The notes under the pieces are model-generated. The model was not told the origin of the DNA and made no database searches. It saw only the letters and a list, made by a program, of their open reading frames with translations. Positions 1 through 11,109 of a DNA stretch of 64,000 bases are shown piece by piece. The translations under genes were made by a program, and so were the position numbers. Origin of the DNA: Aedes albopictus (taxonomy: Eukaryota > Arthropoda > Insecta > Diptera > Culicidae); assembly GCF_035046485.1 (NCBI RefSeq), contig NC_085137.1, positions 445,040,334 through 445,104,333 of the forward strand, written 5' to 3'. Within the stretch, counting starts at the first letter, position 1, and every line of letters begins with the position of its first letter.

Positions 1-331
1 CTTCTCCAAATTTGTGTGAACAAAACCCGAACATAGGTTGTACGTGAAAATAATTCAAATGTTATTCAACATTATGCTGAATTAATTCATCATAACGGTG
101 CCTGTTAAATGAGTGATTGTTAGTTGGGCCCACACAATGCATACGTTTGCGTGTGCATGACAGTAGTTTGACACATTTCTCATGGGAAAACTGTCAAAAA
201 AACGCAAACCTCAACGAAACGGACGCTATGTGTTCCAGGCTTTAGACATAACACTTTGCTTTAGCAGAATTAGTCACGATCTGACCAATTGACATGTGTC
301 AGATCAATAAATATTTATCTGATCATCACTA
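1..331. other. Intergenic, nothing recognised
   Basis: AT-rich sequence with no convincing ORF, repeat or RNA gene. Confidence 0.5.
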
Positions 332-1274
332 GGGTAAGAAATCAAACTTTGAACTAGTCAAATTGTAATCTTAATTTGAATCATTTCGAAATTCATTAAA
401 ACGACGTACTTTTTAGGCAAATATTGTCCCGAAAAAGATGTTAAACAGCTTTCCGTAATATAACCTGATAACATGGACTTTAAAAGCATTGAAAAAAGCG
501 TTTTTGTCATAGAAAACAGGCAATTGAAAAATCACTGTAATTTCACCCATTTCCCCCCAGAGAAAGCACATTTTCGATGCACTCGTACAGCTCATGCATT
601 GTATCACACGCAATATGTAAACAAGTCAAATGAAAGCTTATTTATCGTAGAATTGACCAACCGAGTAATATTCCGCATTATTTGTCATAAAATTATCAAA
701 TTTAAGTAATTCTTACTTGGAGAATGTTATCTTAAGTTGAACCATTTGTAATCTAAATTTGAACTAGTAAACGGGGGCGAGCTTCCCGTGTTGGCCGGCA
801 GACTGCGCTAGTGGTTGTTTTGTTTACTCTTGGGGGATGAAAAAATCCAAATTTTGTTTCCAAGTTCCTGAAGAATTTAGAATATTCTTAGTTAAAATTC
901 TACTGCCTAATGAAAAATAGTTATGGGAATTAGCAGATCCATGTGTTTTTCTATTGTTCAGCACGAAATTGGCTGTTGTGGGAGATGCTCGAGCTGCTGC
1001 CGCCAGTGGTTCAAATTAAGATTAAAATTGGTTCAAATTATGATTACGATGGTTCAAATTAAGATTAAAATCATAGTTGACGAATAATCGAATTTTCAAA
1101 TGAAATTCGGTGCAAATACAAACTTTTTACCACTTAACAGAAAGCTTATACCCGTGGCTTTCACGTACATAATATGTTACCGTAGTAAATTATTTCCATG
1201 TGGGAGAAAAAATCACTCAAAATTTGCGCTACTTCGGAAAGCCGCAATTTGGTTCAACTTTTGATTAACTACCC
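332..1274. mobile_element. Probable TIR DNA element, non-coding
   Basis: The left end (TAGGGTAAGAAATCAAA) and the reverse complement of the right end (TAGGGTAGTTAATCAAA) match imperfectly and are followed on both sides by TTGAAC-like sequence. A TA dinucleotide borders both ends, as expected of a TA-target element. Inside, the phrase TTCAAATTAAGATTAAAAT recurs around 1010-1072 and in inverted form at 349-385 and 735-765. No transposase ORF is visible, so this would be non-autonomous. Boundaries are inferred from the inverted ends only. Confidence 0.45.
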
Positions 1275-1680
1275 TACATCTTTTTTGAACAGAGTATTGT
1301 GTTGTTCTTTGCTGTGCATGCATCGCTCCTGTAAGGGGTGAGTATGGCAGCATAATCGATCGCGTTCGCTATTATCTGCTTATTTGCTAGTATTATGTTG
1401 TTCTTTGCTGTGTATGCGAGTGTTGAAAAATAGTGTCGCACGATCGTATCGTTTCAAGCGATAGGTCGACGGGTGCTCGAGTAAATGATTGATGATCGGT
1501 GAGCTTGTTCCTTGTTTTTCCTTGAAAAAACGCAGTAAATGTATCTTTTAGTTTAAAATCATCCTTTATATATTCACTCAACAAGAACTGCAAAGTTCGC
1601 CTCTTCAAGTATCGGCCAAAATTTTTCAATAATTTGGATTTATTTTAAATAAGTTCTCCTGTATTTTTGTCCAAATTCCA
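1275..1680. other. Unassigned, contains a short direct repeat
   Basis: The phrase TTGTTCTTTGCTGTGTATGC and a near copy occur at about 1301-1321 and 1397-1417, roughly 97 bp apart. No gene or element could be assigned. Confidence 0.4.
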
Positions 1681-1930
1681 TCTTCACCATCTTTTGACAC
1701 TGCAAGTGAGTTAGATGATACCGTTGAATTGATACTACAACGACTTTTATTATGTAAGCTTTTGAAGAAGCTTGCTACATGCGGTCTGTGAGGACTACAA
1801 GAGAGGACTCAGGAAACAATGTAAAAAGAGTTGGAACAGATGACGTTCGGCTGGCTCGGAGGCTTTCAGATCGGCTCGCAAGGCCTACAAGAAACCTCTC
1901 CGGTCTGCTGAACGATCCGGCTGGAAAAAC
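1681..1930 (+). repeat. Diverged copy of the repeat at 48295-48810, lacking its tRNA-like head
   Basis: Shared blocks include GAAGAAGCTT, a GGAGGCTTTCAGATCGGCTC core near 1858-1878, and the following AAGGCCTA-AAGAAA segment, in the same order as at 48365-48800. The copy here lacks the tRNA-like promoter segment seen at 48394, so it is probably a truncated or rearranged SINE-type repeat. Confidence 0.5.
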
Positions 1931-2070
1931 CTTTGTACTTAATGTTTCCACACAGTACGAAAAAAAAACCTGTAAAACTACGACAAATCGAATGTAACAA
2001 TAGGACCCCGTCGTATATGATGGGAATTTTTGTGCGATCCTAAAATTACATTGCAGATATTAAAGTAAAA

Positions 2071-2148
2071 TTGAGCTCTGAGCGAGAATCGAACTCAGAT
2101 CCTTGGGATGTGAATAACTCGCCCGACTACTCTCGGCTATCTCAGCTT
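2071..2148 (-). repeat. tRNA-derived SINE head
   Basis: Read on the minus strand, an A-box-like TAGCCGAGAGTAGTCGGGC is followed about 30 nt later by a B-box-like GAGTTCGATTC. Pol III promoter boxes in this arrangement are typical of tRNA-derived SINEs. The acceptor stem does not pair well, so a functional tRNA is unlikely. The sequence to about 2430 may be its body but was not matched to another copy here. Confidence 0.5.
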
Positions 2149-2499
2149 GTTGAGTAGCAGACAGTCAAAGCTAAACTGCTTCCACCAAAACGAACGAATT
2201 GTCGACCTGCTTCGGCTGCTGCAGAGAGCAGTGTACTGAGAGAGACAACGGGGAAACCGTCATAGCTACGAGCAGCCGTTCGATTAGCTATGATGACGGA
2301 GAGTGATTTATAGCAGATGCATGTAAATTTCAAGCGAATATGCTTTAAAATCTGTAAACAATCCGTCTGACCAGCAGCGGGCTGCTCGGCTGACGTTAAA
2401 TGCTGGTAATTTACATTTTTTTGCTGCAAATTTCAATTAATGTTCAATTTACATGCTGTTTAACTTTCATATTTTTTGCTGTGCAGTTTGAGTGAAATC

Positions 2500-3991
2500 A
2501 GTCGGTTAAACAAAATCTAATGATTTTCTAGTGAATGATATTCGTTTACCAAATGGCGATTTCACTATTATATCTTCTAATGAACCTGATATCTTTTCTT
2601 GCAATTATGAATCTCTGGCTTCGGCCCGGAGTGTTGTAACTATAGAATCGATTGAGTGGGCACAAAAGAGTTTTGCTTCTTCAAAACTAATGAAGCAGAT
2701 AGGATTTATTTTGCTTCAGAAGAGATTTTATTATGGCAAACATGTTTTGAAAAAAAAAACTTATTTGCAGTTGTGCTACACGGTATATTCCCAAATCGTG
2801 GCGGGTTATTACTGTAAAGTTTAAGAAGCAAAGAGTTTCAGACCTATCAGTTTGACCTTTTTTCTTCTTATACATCAGTGATGTACATCTGGCCAACGTG
2901 CCTCTTCATATGAGCCAACATGCCTACCTATCTGGCAAGTCCAGTGTAACTTTTTTACACAAGGTTGTTTATGATATCGAGAAGGCATTCGCACAAAAGC
3001 AATACTGCTTGGGTGTTTTCTTAGATATCGAGGGTGCCTTTGACAACGTGCCTACCGATGTCATATTGGAAGCCGCATGGGGTCATGGTATATATCCAAT
3101 AATTTCCAATTGGATGCACCAAATGCTCAAAAACCGACATCTCTTCGCGACATTGCGTCAAGCAGCAATTAGGAAATTAAGTGTTTGTGGATGTCTCCAA
3201 GAGAGAGTCTTATCGCCACTTTTGTGGAATCTCGAAGCAGACACGCTATTGAAGCAACTCAATAATAAACGTTAAGGATTGAGCGTCTACAACGTAGATT
3301 CTTGCGATTTGCGTTGCGGCAGCTTCCATGGTCGGATCCAACTAACCTTCCAAGTTATCCAGACCGTTGTCAGCTCATTAATTTAGAATCTTTGGCGACG
3401 AAGAGAGTTAAACTTCAAGGATTGTTCGTCTTTGATCTCCTCAATGGTAACATCGATTGTTCTACACTTCTTGGTGAAATTCCCTTAAATGTTCCACCGA
3501 GACGATTCCGTAGCTCAACGCTTCTTGCAATCCCGCTTCATAGAACCAACTATGGTCAAAATAGTCCTTTTTGTGCGTGTTTGAAAGCTTTTAATGTAGT
3601 TAGTGTAGATTTCGATTTTAATATGTCTAAATAAGAGTTTAAGAATAGAATTAGGAACCTAGTTTAATCAAACAATCTGTGCGTCCATGACGAAGATAGT
3701 GAACAAATAAATAATAGTGGTTTTCCTATTAAATTTTATGGTTTTGCCGACGACTATCTAACATTGTGCATCAACACCTTTTTCAACCTGATGCGGAGGG
3801 TTGTAACCGTTTGGTATCGCCAATATGGCCTTTCGGTTAATCCAAGTAAAACTTCTATTGTTATTTTCACGGAAAGGATAAACCGTAATCGCGTTCGACT
3901 TTTGCGTCTCTTTGATTCTGAAATCGATGTGACTGAACAGGTAAAGTACGTTGGAGTCATTTTTGATTTAAAGCTGGACACCTTACTTTGA
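2500..3991 (+). mobile_element. Non-LTR retrotransposon remnant (LOA-like), reverse transcriptase part
   Basis: Three pieces in order resemble the ORF2 reverse transcriptase of LOA/Lian-type elements known from mosquitoes. The stretch at 2531-2700 gives the region before the RT. 2898-3260 carries QHAYLSGKS, FLDIEGAFDNVPTD and the decayed LSPLLWNLEADTLLKQLNN motif. 3717-3990 carries the FADDYL catalytic box followed by SVNPSKTS and VKYVGVIFD. The catalytic box survives, but stops and frameshifts interrupt the coding region before 2898 and the element is truncated at both ends. It is split by a separate insertion at 3268-3709. Confidence 0.75.
3261..3716 (+). mobile_element. 5'-truncated Jockey-like non-LTR 3' end with 7-bp TSD
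   Basis: The insert (3268-3709) encodes the last ~120 residues of a non-LTR ORF2, including LRFALRQLPWSDPT, YPDRCQLINLESL and a FDFNMSK end. It closes with an AACAAATAAATAA tail. AATAATA flanks it at 3261-3267 and 3710-3716. Removing the insert and one duplicate brings the surrounding reverse transcriptase back into frame just before its FADD box. The 3' end closely resembles the element at 11110-11966, so both belong to one family. Confidence 0.8.
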
Positions 3992-4255
3992 GTTCAGAAT
4001 CACGAGTGATCTTACGAAATTCCCTTTCCGGAAAGAGTGTGCATCTGGTTACCCGGAGAGAAGTATTTCAGAAGGCATTGAGCAGAGAAGTATTTCAGAA
4101 GGCTGAGCAGGTGCTAGTGTCTATTCTCTTGAGATTTTTTTGCAGTCTATCAAAATTTTAAAACATATGATTTTTACATACGGTCACTGGTAGTACTCAA
4201 AAATATCCCATTCATCATACATTAAAAAAGTTTATAATTCAACACCGGCACCTAC

Positions 4256-4471
4256 CTGTTGACACGTGATGAACAGCGCAATCCACACGAAGATGCCCGC
4301 CAGTCCCTGGGCGGTCTTCGTCTGCAGAAAGATACCATCACCGACGTGGCTAATCAGCGGATCGATGCCCAGCGCCGCCGCTGCCCCATTATGGTGGACA
4401 ACAATAGTCGGCTTCGGGCTGATCGTACTACCATTGACCAGATCTCCCGGTGGATGTTCCGTACTGCTCAT
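4256..4471 (-). CDS. TMEM184: TMEM184-family transmembrane protein, first coding exon (partial gene)
   Basis: The exon encodes 72 residues from ATG at 4471-4469 to a phase-0 boundary, followed by a good GTAGGT donor (minus strand, 4255-4250). Residues about 47-72, IFLQTKTAQGLAGIFVW followed by IALFITCQQ, match the start of the first membrane segment of TMEM184A/B-type proteins. That family consists of multi-pass membrane proteins related to the organic solute transporter alpha fold; its cellular role is poorly defined. The preceding ~45 residues would be the usual variable N-terminal tail, containing HHNGAAAALG. Known homologues continue with IY.HLR and VRILFIVPIY; I find no exon encoding this in the 4.2 kb to the left, so the rest of the gene probably lies beyond the window start behind a transposon-bearing intron. 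Confidence 0.8.
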
Positions 4472-5932
4472 GTTGCTGCCTTGCTCCCGTAGACACCTGC
4501 GCCACCGTTGTCCAACCGGGATGCAGTACAGTGCACGAACCCGGACAGTACCTTATCCGCTTCACCGTATTTCACTTTCACAGATTTGAGCCAAGAGGCT
4601 TCGACTAAGATTCGCAGCTTTCCCCTATACAACTTCTGGGAATTGCTTGGCACTATCACTTGTTGTAACCTACATTTAGAACGCACTTTGCCGCACAGTG
4701 ACCCTCCGGAATGATCCCCTCAGCACAGTTGTAACACACTTTCACTTTCCCAGCTTTTGCTTCTTCTGCACCAGTTTCCACTGTTACAAAACCTGAAAAC
4801 TGAAAGAAATTCAATAACAAAGATCACCCAAATAGTCGTCGTCGTCGTCGCCGTCGCCGTGGAAAACGAGATCAACCCGACCCAACCGTTGTTGGTTGTT
4901 GCGGTGTAATGCGATAACAAGCTGGGGCTGGGCGCTGGGGAGCGTTTCAGATACAGCAGACGGGAGACCACGCCACGCGAACACGGCACATAACGTAATT
5001 GCGCGATACCCACCCAAAGCAATGCAATTGCAATGGTGGGAATAAAAATCTACTCTGGGGCTTTTCACTTTTCACTTTGCGTGCTGTTGGTGGTTGACGA
5101 TGTGTGATGCAAGTCGCACTGAAACGAGAAGGAGAATTGATAATCTTGCGTTAGTACGGTTTCATTAAGATTTCTAAGTATCTCTAGTAAAACAGAATAA
5201 GAAAAACAAACAATATTAAGATGTATGGTTCGTGATAGATTTTTCCCGTATTTCGTAATACAGACACACAAGACAACCACAGTTACCAAACCCCCCTTTT
5301 TTATTATTCTTGTGTGTAGCAAAAACGTTACAATTTTCGCCAAAAACCATAATCAAACCATGCAACCTTGACAACACCGTCGTCCCCTTCGTTGAACAAG
5401 TTTGAAGCAACTCGCTGAAAAACAGATAGCATTCATTCAGGAAACTACAAATTACACACCCACCACACCACAAGCATTGCCGTGCGGAGTACGGTAGTAC
5501 CTAGGTACAGCACCACCCGAATGGCAATTCTTTCCACTTGGAAGCACCATGACGCGATGCGAAGCAAGCCAAGTGCTGATAGTGGCTAGGTATTGGACGC
5601 TCTTCGAAACAGCTAGCAATAACAATGTGGAACGATGCTACTGTAGCTTTTGCCATTAGCTTCGGTAGAAGATGAAAAAAGGTGAGACCAACTCTAGCTC
5701 GTTTCACCATTAGCTCTTCGCCATTGTGGTGTTGTGAAGATGACCACCGTCTGCAAACCTTCGATCTAAAACAGCCACTAAATAACGGTTCAGCGTCGCG
5801 GTAGCGATGACATTGTTGATTAGATACTCTGCTAGCGTAATTAGAAAAGTATGCGTTCAAGGTAGACTGTTGACAGTAAGAAAACTCTACCACACATGTT
5901 AAATTTTTTGGATTGCGATTTCGTTTCAAATT
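4472..5932 (-). other. Upstream region of the TMEM184 gene (probable 5'UTR/promoter)
   Basis: Less repetitive than its surroundings. It contains a GTC-type trinucleotide run at 4837-4860 and several purine-rich tracts. No coding exon could be supported: the minus-strand frames at 4468-5068 and 5501-5929 resemble nothing I recognise. A 5'UTR exon and the transcription start of the gene at 4256-4471 would be expected here. Confidence 0.35.
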
Positions 5933-8186
5933 TGACTCGATTTCGATTCGATTTCAATTCGATTTCGATTCGATTTCGATTCGATTTCAATTCGATTTCG
6001 ATTCGATTTCGATTCGATTTCGATTCGATTTCGATTCGATTTCGATTCGATTTCGATTCGATTTCGATTCGATTTCGATTCGATTTCGATTCGATTTCGA
6101 TTCGATTTCGATTCGATTTCGATTCGATTTCGATTCGATTTCGATTCGATTTCGATTCGATTTCGATTCGATTTCGATTCGAATTTGACTCGATTTCGAT
6201 TAGATTCAATTTCGATTCGATTTCGATTTCGATTTCGATTCGATTTCGATTCGATTTCGATTCGATTTCGTTTCGATTTCGATTCGATTTTGATTCGATT
6301 TCGATTCGATTTCGATTCGATTTCGATTCGATTTCGATTTCGATTTCGATTTCGATTCGATTTCGATTCGATTTCGATTCGATTTCGATTCGATTTTGAT
6401 TCGATTTCGATTCGATTTCGATTCGATTTAGATTCGATTTCGATTCGATTTCGATTCGATTTCGATTCGATTTCGATTCGATTTCGATTCGATTTCGATT
6501 CGATTTCGATTCGATTTCGATTCGATTTCGATTCGATTTCGATTCGATTTCGATTCGATTTCGATTCGATTTCGATTCGATTTCGATTCGATTTCGATTC
6601 GATTTCGATTCGATTTCGATTCGATTTCGATTCGATTTCGATTCGATTTCGATTCGATTTCGATTCGATTTCGATTCGATTTCGATTCGATTTCGATTCG
6701 ATTTCGATTCGATTTCGATTCGATTTCGATTCGATTTCGATTCGATTTCGATTCGATTTCGATTCGATTTCGATTCGATTTCGATTCGATTTCGATTCGA
6801 TTTCGATTCGATTTCGATTCGATTTCGATTCGATTTCGATTCGATTCGATTCGATTTCGATTCGATGTCGATTCGATTTCGATTCGATTTCGATTCGATT
6901 TCGATTCGATTTCGATTCGATTTCGATTCGATTTCGATTCGATTTCGATTCGATTTCGATTCGATTTCGATTCGATTTCGATTCGATTTCGATTCGATTT
7001 CGATTCGATTTCGATTCGATTTCGATTCGATTTCGATTCGATTTCGATTCGATTTCGATTCGATTTCGATTCGATTTCGATTCGATTTCGATTCGATTTC
7101 GATTCGATTTCGATTCGATTTCGATTCGATTTCGATTTCGATTCGATTTCGATTCGATTTCGATTCGATTTCGATTCGATTTCGATTCGATTTCGATTCG
7201 ATTTCGATCTGATTTCGATCTGATTTCGATTCGATTTCGATTCGATTTCGATTCGATTTCGATTCGATTTCGATTCGATTTCGATTCGATTTCGATTCGA
7301 TTTCGATTCGATTTCGATTCGATTTCGATTCGATTTCGATTCGATTTCGATTCGATTTCGATTCGATTTCGATTCGATTTCGATTCGATTTCGATTCGAT
7401 TTCGATTCGATTTCGATTCGATTTCGATTCGATTTCGATTCGATTTTGATTCGATTTCGATTCGATTTCGATTCGATTTCGATTCGATTTCGATTCGATT
7501 TCGATTCGATTTCGATTCGATTTCGATTCGATTTCGATTCGATTTCGATTCGATTTCGATTCGATTTCGATTCGATTTCGATTTCGATTCGATTTCGATT
7601 CGATTTCATTTTGATTTCGATTCGATTTCGATCTCATTTCGATTCGATTTCGATTCGATTTCGATATGATTTCGATTCGATTTCAATTCGATTTCGATTC
7701 GATTTCGATTCGATTTCGATTCGATTTCGAATCGATTTCGATTCGATTTCGATTCGATTTCGATTCGATTTCGATTCGATTTCGATTCGATTTCGATTCG
7801 ATTTCGATTCGATTTCGATTCGATTTCGATTCGATTTCGATTCGATTTCGATTCGATTTCGATTCGATTTCGATTCGATTTCGATTCGATTTCGATTCGA
7901 TTTCGATTCGATTTCGATTCGATTTCGATTCGATTCGATTCGATTTCGATTCGATTTCGATTCGATTTCGATTCGATTTCGATTCGATTTCGATTCGATT
8001 TCGATTCGATTTCGATTCGATTTCGATTCGATTTCGATTCGATTTCGATTCGATTTCGATTCGATTTCGATTCAATGTCGATTTCGATTCGATTTCGATT
8101 CGATTTAGCTTCGATTTCGCTTCGATTTCGATTCGATTTCGATGCGATTTCGATTCGATTTCGATTCGATTTCGATTCGATTTCGG
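5933..8186. repeat. 11-bp satellite array (GATTTCGATTC)n, about 205 units
   Basis: About 2.25 kb of head-to-tail copies of an 11-bp unit with scattered variants: GATTTCAATTC near both ends, GATTTAGATTC at 6425, shortened GATTCGATTC units at 6841 and 7930, and a GATCTGATTTC pair at 7208. Because 11 is not a multiple of 3 and the unit has no stop in any phase, every frame on both strands is open. On the plus strand this yields an 11-residue repeat (DFDSISIRFRF); on the minus strand ESKSNRNRIEI. These apparent proteins of up to ~600 residues are by-products of the repeat. Copy number may be compressed by assembly. Confidence 0.95.
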
Positions 8187-8785
8187 ATGATCTACTGCAA
8201 CCAGTATTTTGATATTTTGTGGCAATATTCGTATCCTTAGTATTTAGTGCCACCAAGAGAAGTAGGAAGTAAGTTCGAATTACTTCTTCCCACATTCAAA
8301 ACGACCTATATCAGAAGACAACTTCAACATATAATAAGGAACTGTTCGGGGAAACATAATTGCAGCTTTTATCGGTATTATGAACTCCTCGATTATGGTA
8401 GGAGAGCCAACAAGCCAGGGAGATGTCCGAGCCCAGAAATCCTTTGCCCAATCGCGGTATCATACCCGGACGAATCAGGAGCACATATTTGAACCCTACT
8501 ATCAACCACAACTATCCGGTGGGTTTGCTATCTTTTATGATGACACAGATGCTGAACGCGGTACCTGCCAGAAATTGCAGTTACTTATCCTCCCATTTCA
8601 AGCATAAGGCCTGTCTGGATAGTGGATCAGGGCGTACCTCGCAGGATGAGAAATAATTTATTGAAGACGTACTTGTTGTGGAGTAATTCTCCAACTCCTC
8701 TAGGCTAGCGTTGGAGGTTTTGTTTATTTTTTCGTTTCAAACCGAAATGTGGGATTCCACTAGCTTCTTCAGTTATTCTTAATTG
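8187..8785. other. Unassigned sequence
   Basis: Mixed-composition sequence with short overlapping ORFs that resemble no family I recognise and no repeat found elsewhere in the window. Confidence 0.4.
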
Positions 8786-9228
8786 CAGGGCTGTCTTTGC
8801 CTGCCATTGCATAAATTTGTGTATTGTGAGGCAAGCACAATGATACACAGAAAAACGGCTTCAACAGATTAATGTTTTCAATTTGACCATGGACCCGATT
8901 TACAATTTTAAAAAGTTTCTGTTGGCAACCGGATTCGAACCAAGAATCTTGAGATCACCAGGCTCGCACGCTACCACTCGGCTATCGAACCGGTTGATAT
9001 GAGAGGAAACATAATGCACACAAGAAGCGTTTATGGGTTAAAGATTATGTTTAGCCATAGTAAATTTGAAAACATTTTTTTGCTTGTCATAACTGCAAGC
9101 CGTCTTTCAGTGTACATTATGTCCAAGGAGTTGAAAAAAGTGTCTCGAATGGAACGGGAATCACACCCGCCGTCTCTGGATTGGCGATCCATAGCCTTAA
9201 CCACTAGGCTAACTGGAGACCCTTTCCT
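8786..9228 (-). mobile_element. tRNA-derived SINE interrupted by a second tRNA-like SINE
   Basis: The outer SINE has its tRNA-like head at 9151-9223 on the minus strand (A box TAGCCTAGTGGTTAAGGC) and its tail at 8786-8861 (GTGTATTGTGAGGCAAGCAC). It matches the copy at 52257-52577. Between them, 8862-9111 carries a second, unrelated head at 8923-8994, with A box TAGCCGAGTGGTA and B box GGTTCGAATCC. The simplest reading is one SINE inserted into another. The inner head is tRNA-sized, but its stems are imperfect, so it is not called as a tRNA gene. Confidence 0.6.
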
Positions 9229-9475
9229 ATTATATCATCTGCAAATAGTTAAGTACCGTCAATTTTGATGAGGCAAAAAATCACAACGTATTTTAATGAT
9301 GCTTTTTGCCACTTCAGCGTCAAGGTGTGGAATTAGTCATGTTGCTATGTGGGTAGGGCCAGCAATCCAAAGGTTCTTGATTCAATTCCGGTTGTGAGCG
9401 TTCGGTCTGCAGTTTTTTTTTGGCACCCACTGTCATCAACGACTATAATTTTCATGTAGCTGTAGATACACACTA

Positions 9476-9826
9476 CAAAAATAGAAATGAATTTCACAAT
9501 CTTGCCTAACGATGCGATAAGATTGCAACGTATTGCGCATTTCCCATTCCACTGGACCCCTTTCGCAGTTAGCATAAGTGCGGGATCGTGGATAGAAGTG
9601 CGATTTCGTTTCAAATCGTGTCCGTGTCATGTGCGCACTTATTCAGCATCTTAAAATGTATAAGTGCGCAGAAGACACCGACACGATTCGATGCGAAATC
9701 GCAGTTTTATCCACGATGCCGCACTTATGCTAACTGCGAAAGGCGTCTAGTGGAGTGGGAAATGCGCAATACGGTGCAATCTTATCGCATCATTAGGCAA
9801 GATTGTGAAATTCATTTCTATTTTTG
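9476..9826. mobile_element. Foldback MITE with TA target duplication
   Basis: The arms at 9476-9640 and about 9680-9826 are near-perfect inverted copies, starting CAAAAATAGAAATGAATTTC and ending in its complement. TA flanks both sides (9474-9475, 9827-9828). There is no coding capacity. The structure suggests a Tc1/mariner-type non-autonomous element. Confidence 0.8.
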
Positions 9827-9829
9827 TAA

Positions 9830-10920
9830 TCGATAAGTGGTGTCTTATCGTGCTTATATGTTGATGGTCAAAATGTACACACTCACACCAAAGGGTGCAC
9901 GTCCCGAGCAGAGGGAAATAAGAATTTATTGGCTGTTTCGTGGCGATGGGTAATATTTTTGTTGTTGAGGCAACAACATTCATCTAAACTGAAAATAATT
10001 TTAGTAAATTATGTGTGATATTTATTAACTGATTTTGGTATACAATCGTTATTAAACTTTGCTCGGGTCGACAGTACAGAACACGAGTATGCACTCACTT
10101 ACCGATTTTGTATCGCGAGCCAATGCGAAACACATTCCGATACATTATGTATGTAAGTATGTGTTACAGGTTCCAGTTGTCTAAAAATAGAATGTGATAA
10201 ACCAGCGTTTCTCGAGCCTTTGAAACTCGCAACCCAATTTCAATGATTTTTTTTTTATTCAAAAAAAATGTTTTTAAAGTTTAATACAAAAGAGTACCTT
10301 TTTAAAACCGCTGTATTCCATACTTTTTTATACCTTAAATCAATTTCAAACAGATTCTTTTATTTCGCCATTTGGCAACTAATGGCAAGTAAGTTTTACC
10401 CAGAACAAAATCTACCATGGGGCAATTCAACTTATTGATCCCACACGAACTTCAAATTGGTTTTCAAACTAGTTCCCGGATTCCAAAAATTATGAAAATT
10501 TCTTTTTTCGGCTCAGTTTAGCGCGCAAATTTAGAATATGCAGTTGTCTTGAAACCGCTGGAAACCTGAATACTAAGACCGACCTCTATGTTCTCACTTT
10601 ACCCACCAGTGGATCGCGGCTTCCAGCTCGGGAAACGCTGATGTGATAAGCGATATTACTTTTGATTCAGGTCCCTCACGCCAGACATGTAGCCCTATCC
10701 CCGATAGCTGCATTTGTAAACACTCATATGGTTGACCACTTTGGGAATCATCTTTCCACTATGAAGATGTGGTTGTGGGGTAAAGAAATGAGCTTGACAA
10801 TCTTATATTCTCAGTTCGAATCTTGAAAGATACCTTCCACTTCATGATATTTTTTTATTTCAACATTTGCTTTTTTACTAATTCATCGTTGAATAAGACT
10901 AACAGCTTAGGCAACGCGTG
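9830..10920. other. Unassigned AT-rich sequence
   Basis: No ORF, RNA gene or repeat relationship was recognised. A poly-T/poly-A stretch lies at 10249-10268. Confidence 0.45.
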
Positions 10921-10924
10921 CATA

Positions 10925-11105
10925 ATATTTTATTTATTTATTATTATTGCATCAACAGACTTACTGTCCCAATTATGGTTTTCATTTAAAAATAACAACA
11001 AAGCTCGGTCAAATAACAGTATAAATAATACTTAAAACAAAACAAAACAACTACAATACAATTCATTCCACTATCCTGGAGGTGAGTTCTTTGATAAAAC
11101 TACGA
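10925..11105 (-). mobile_element. Probable 3' end of a minus-strand non-LTR element
   Basis: A (TTTA)n tract at 10929-10942 followed by ATTATTATTGCATCAACAGA looks like the reverse complement of a Jockey-type 3'UTR with its simple-repeat tail. No coding sequence remains attached. The next element on the plus strand starts right after it. Confidence 0.35.
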
Positions 11106-11109
11106 CGGA

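Noticed and set aside
5501..5929. 142-codon minus-strand ORF as a host gene
   Set aside because: No recognisable domain, no splice context, and its end overlaps the edge of the satellite.
5841..8295. Long ORFs of 393-598 codons on both strands
   Set aside because: They arise only from the 11-bp repeat, which has no stop in any frame; unit and flanks resemble no protein family.
8923..8994. Genuine tRNA gene
   Set aside because: Both Pol III boxes are present, but stem pairing is poor and the segment sits inside a SINE-like insertion. The same applies to heads at 2071, 9151, 27985, 44973, 48394 and 52500.
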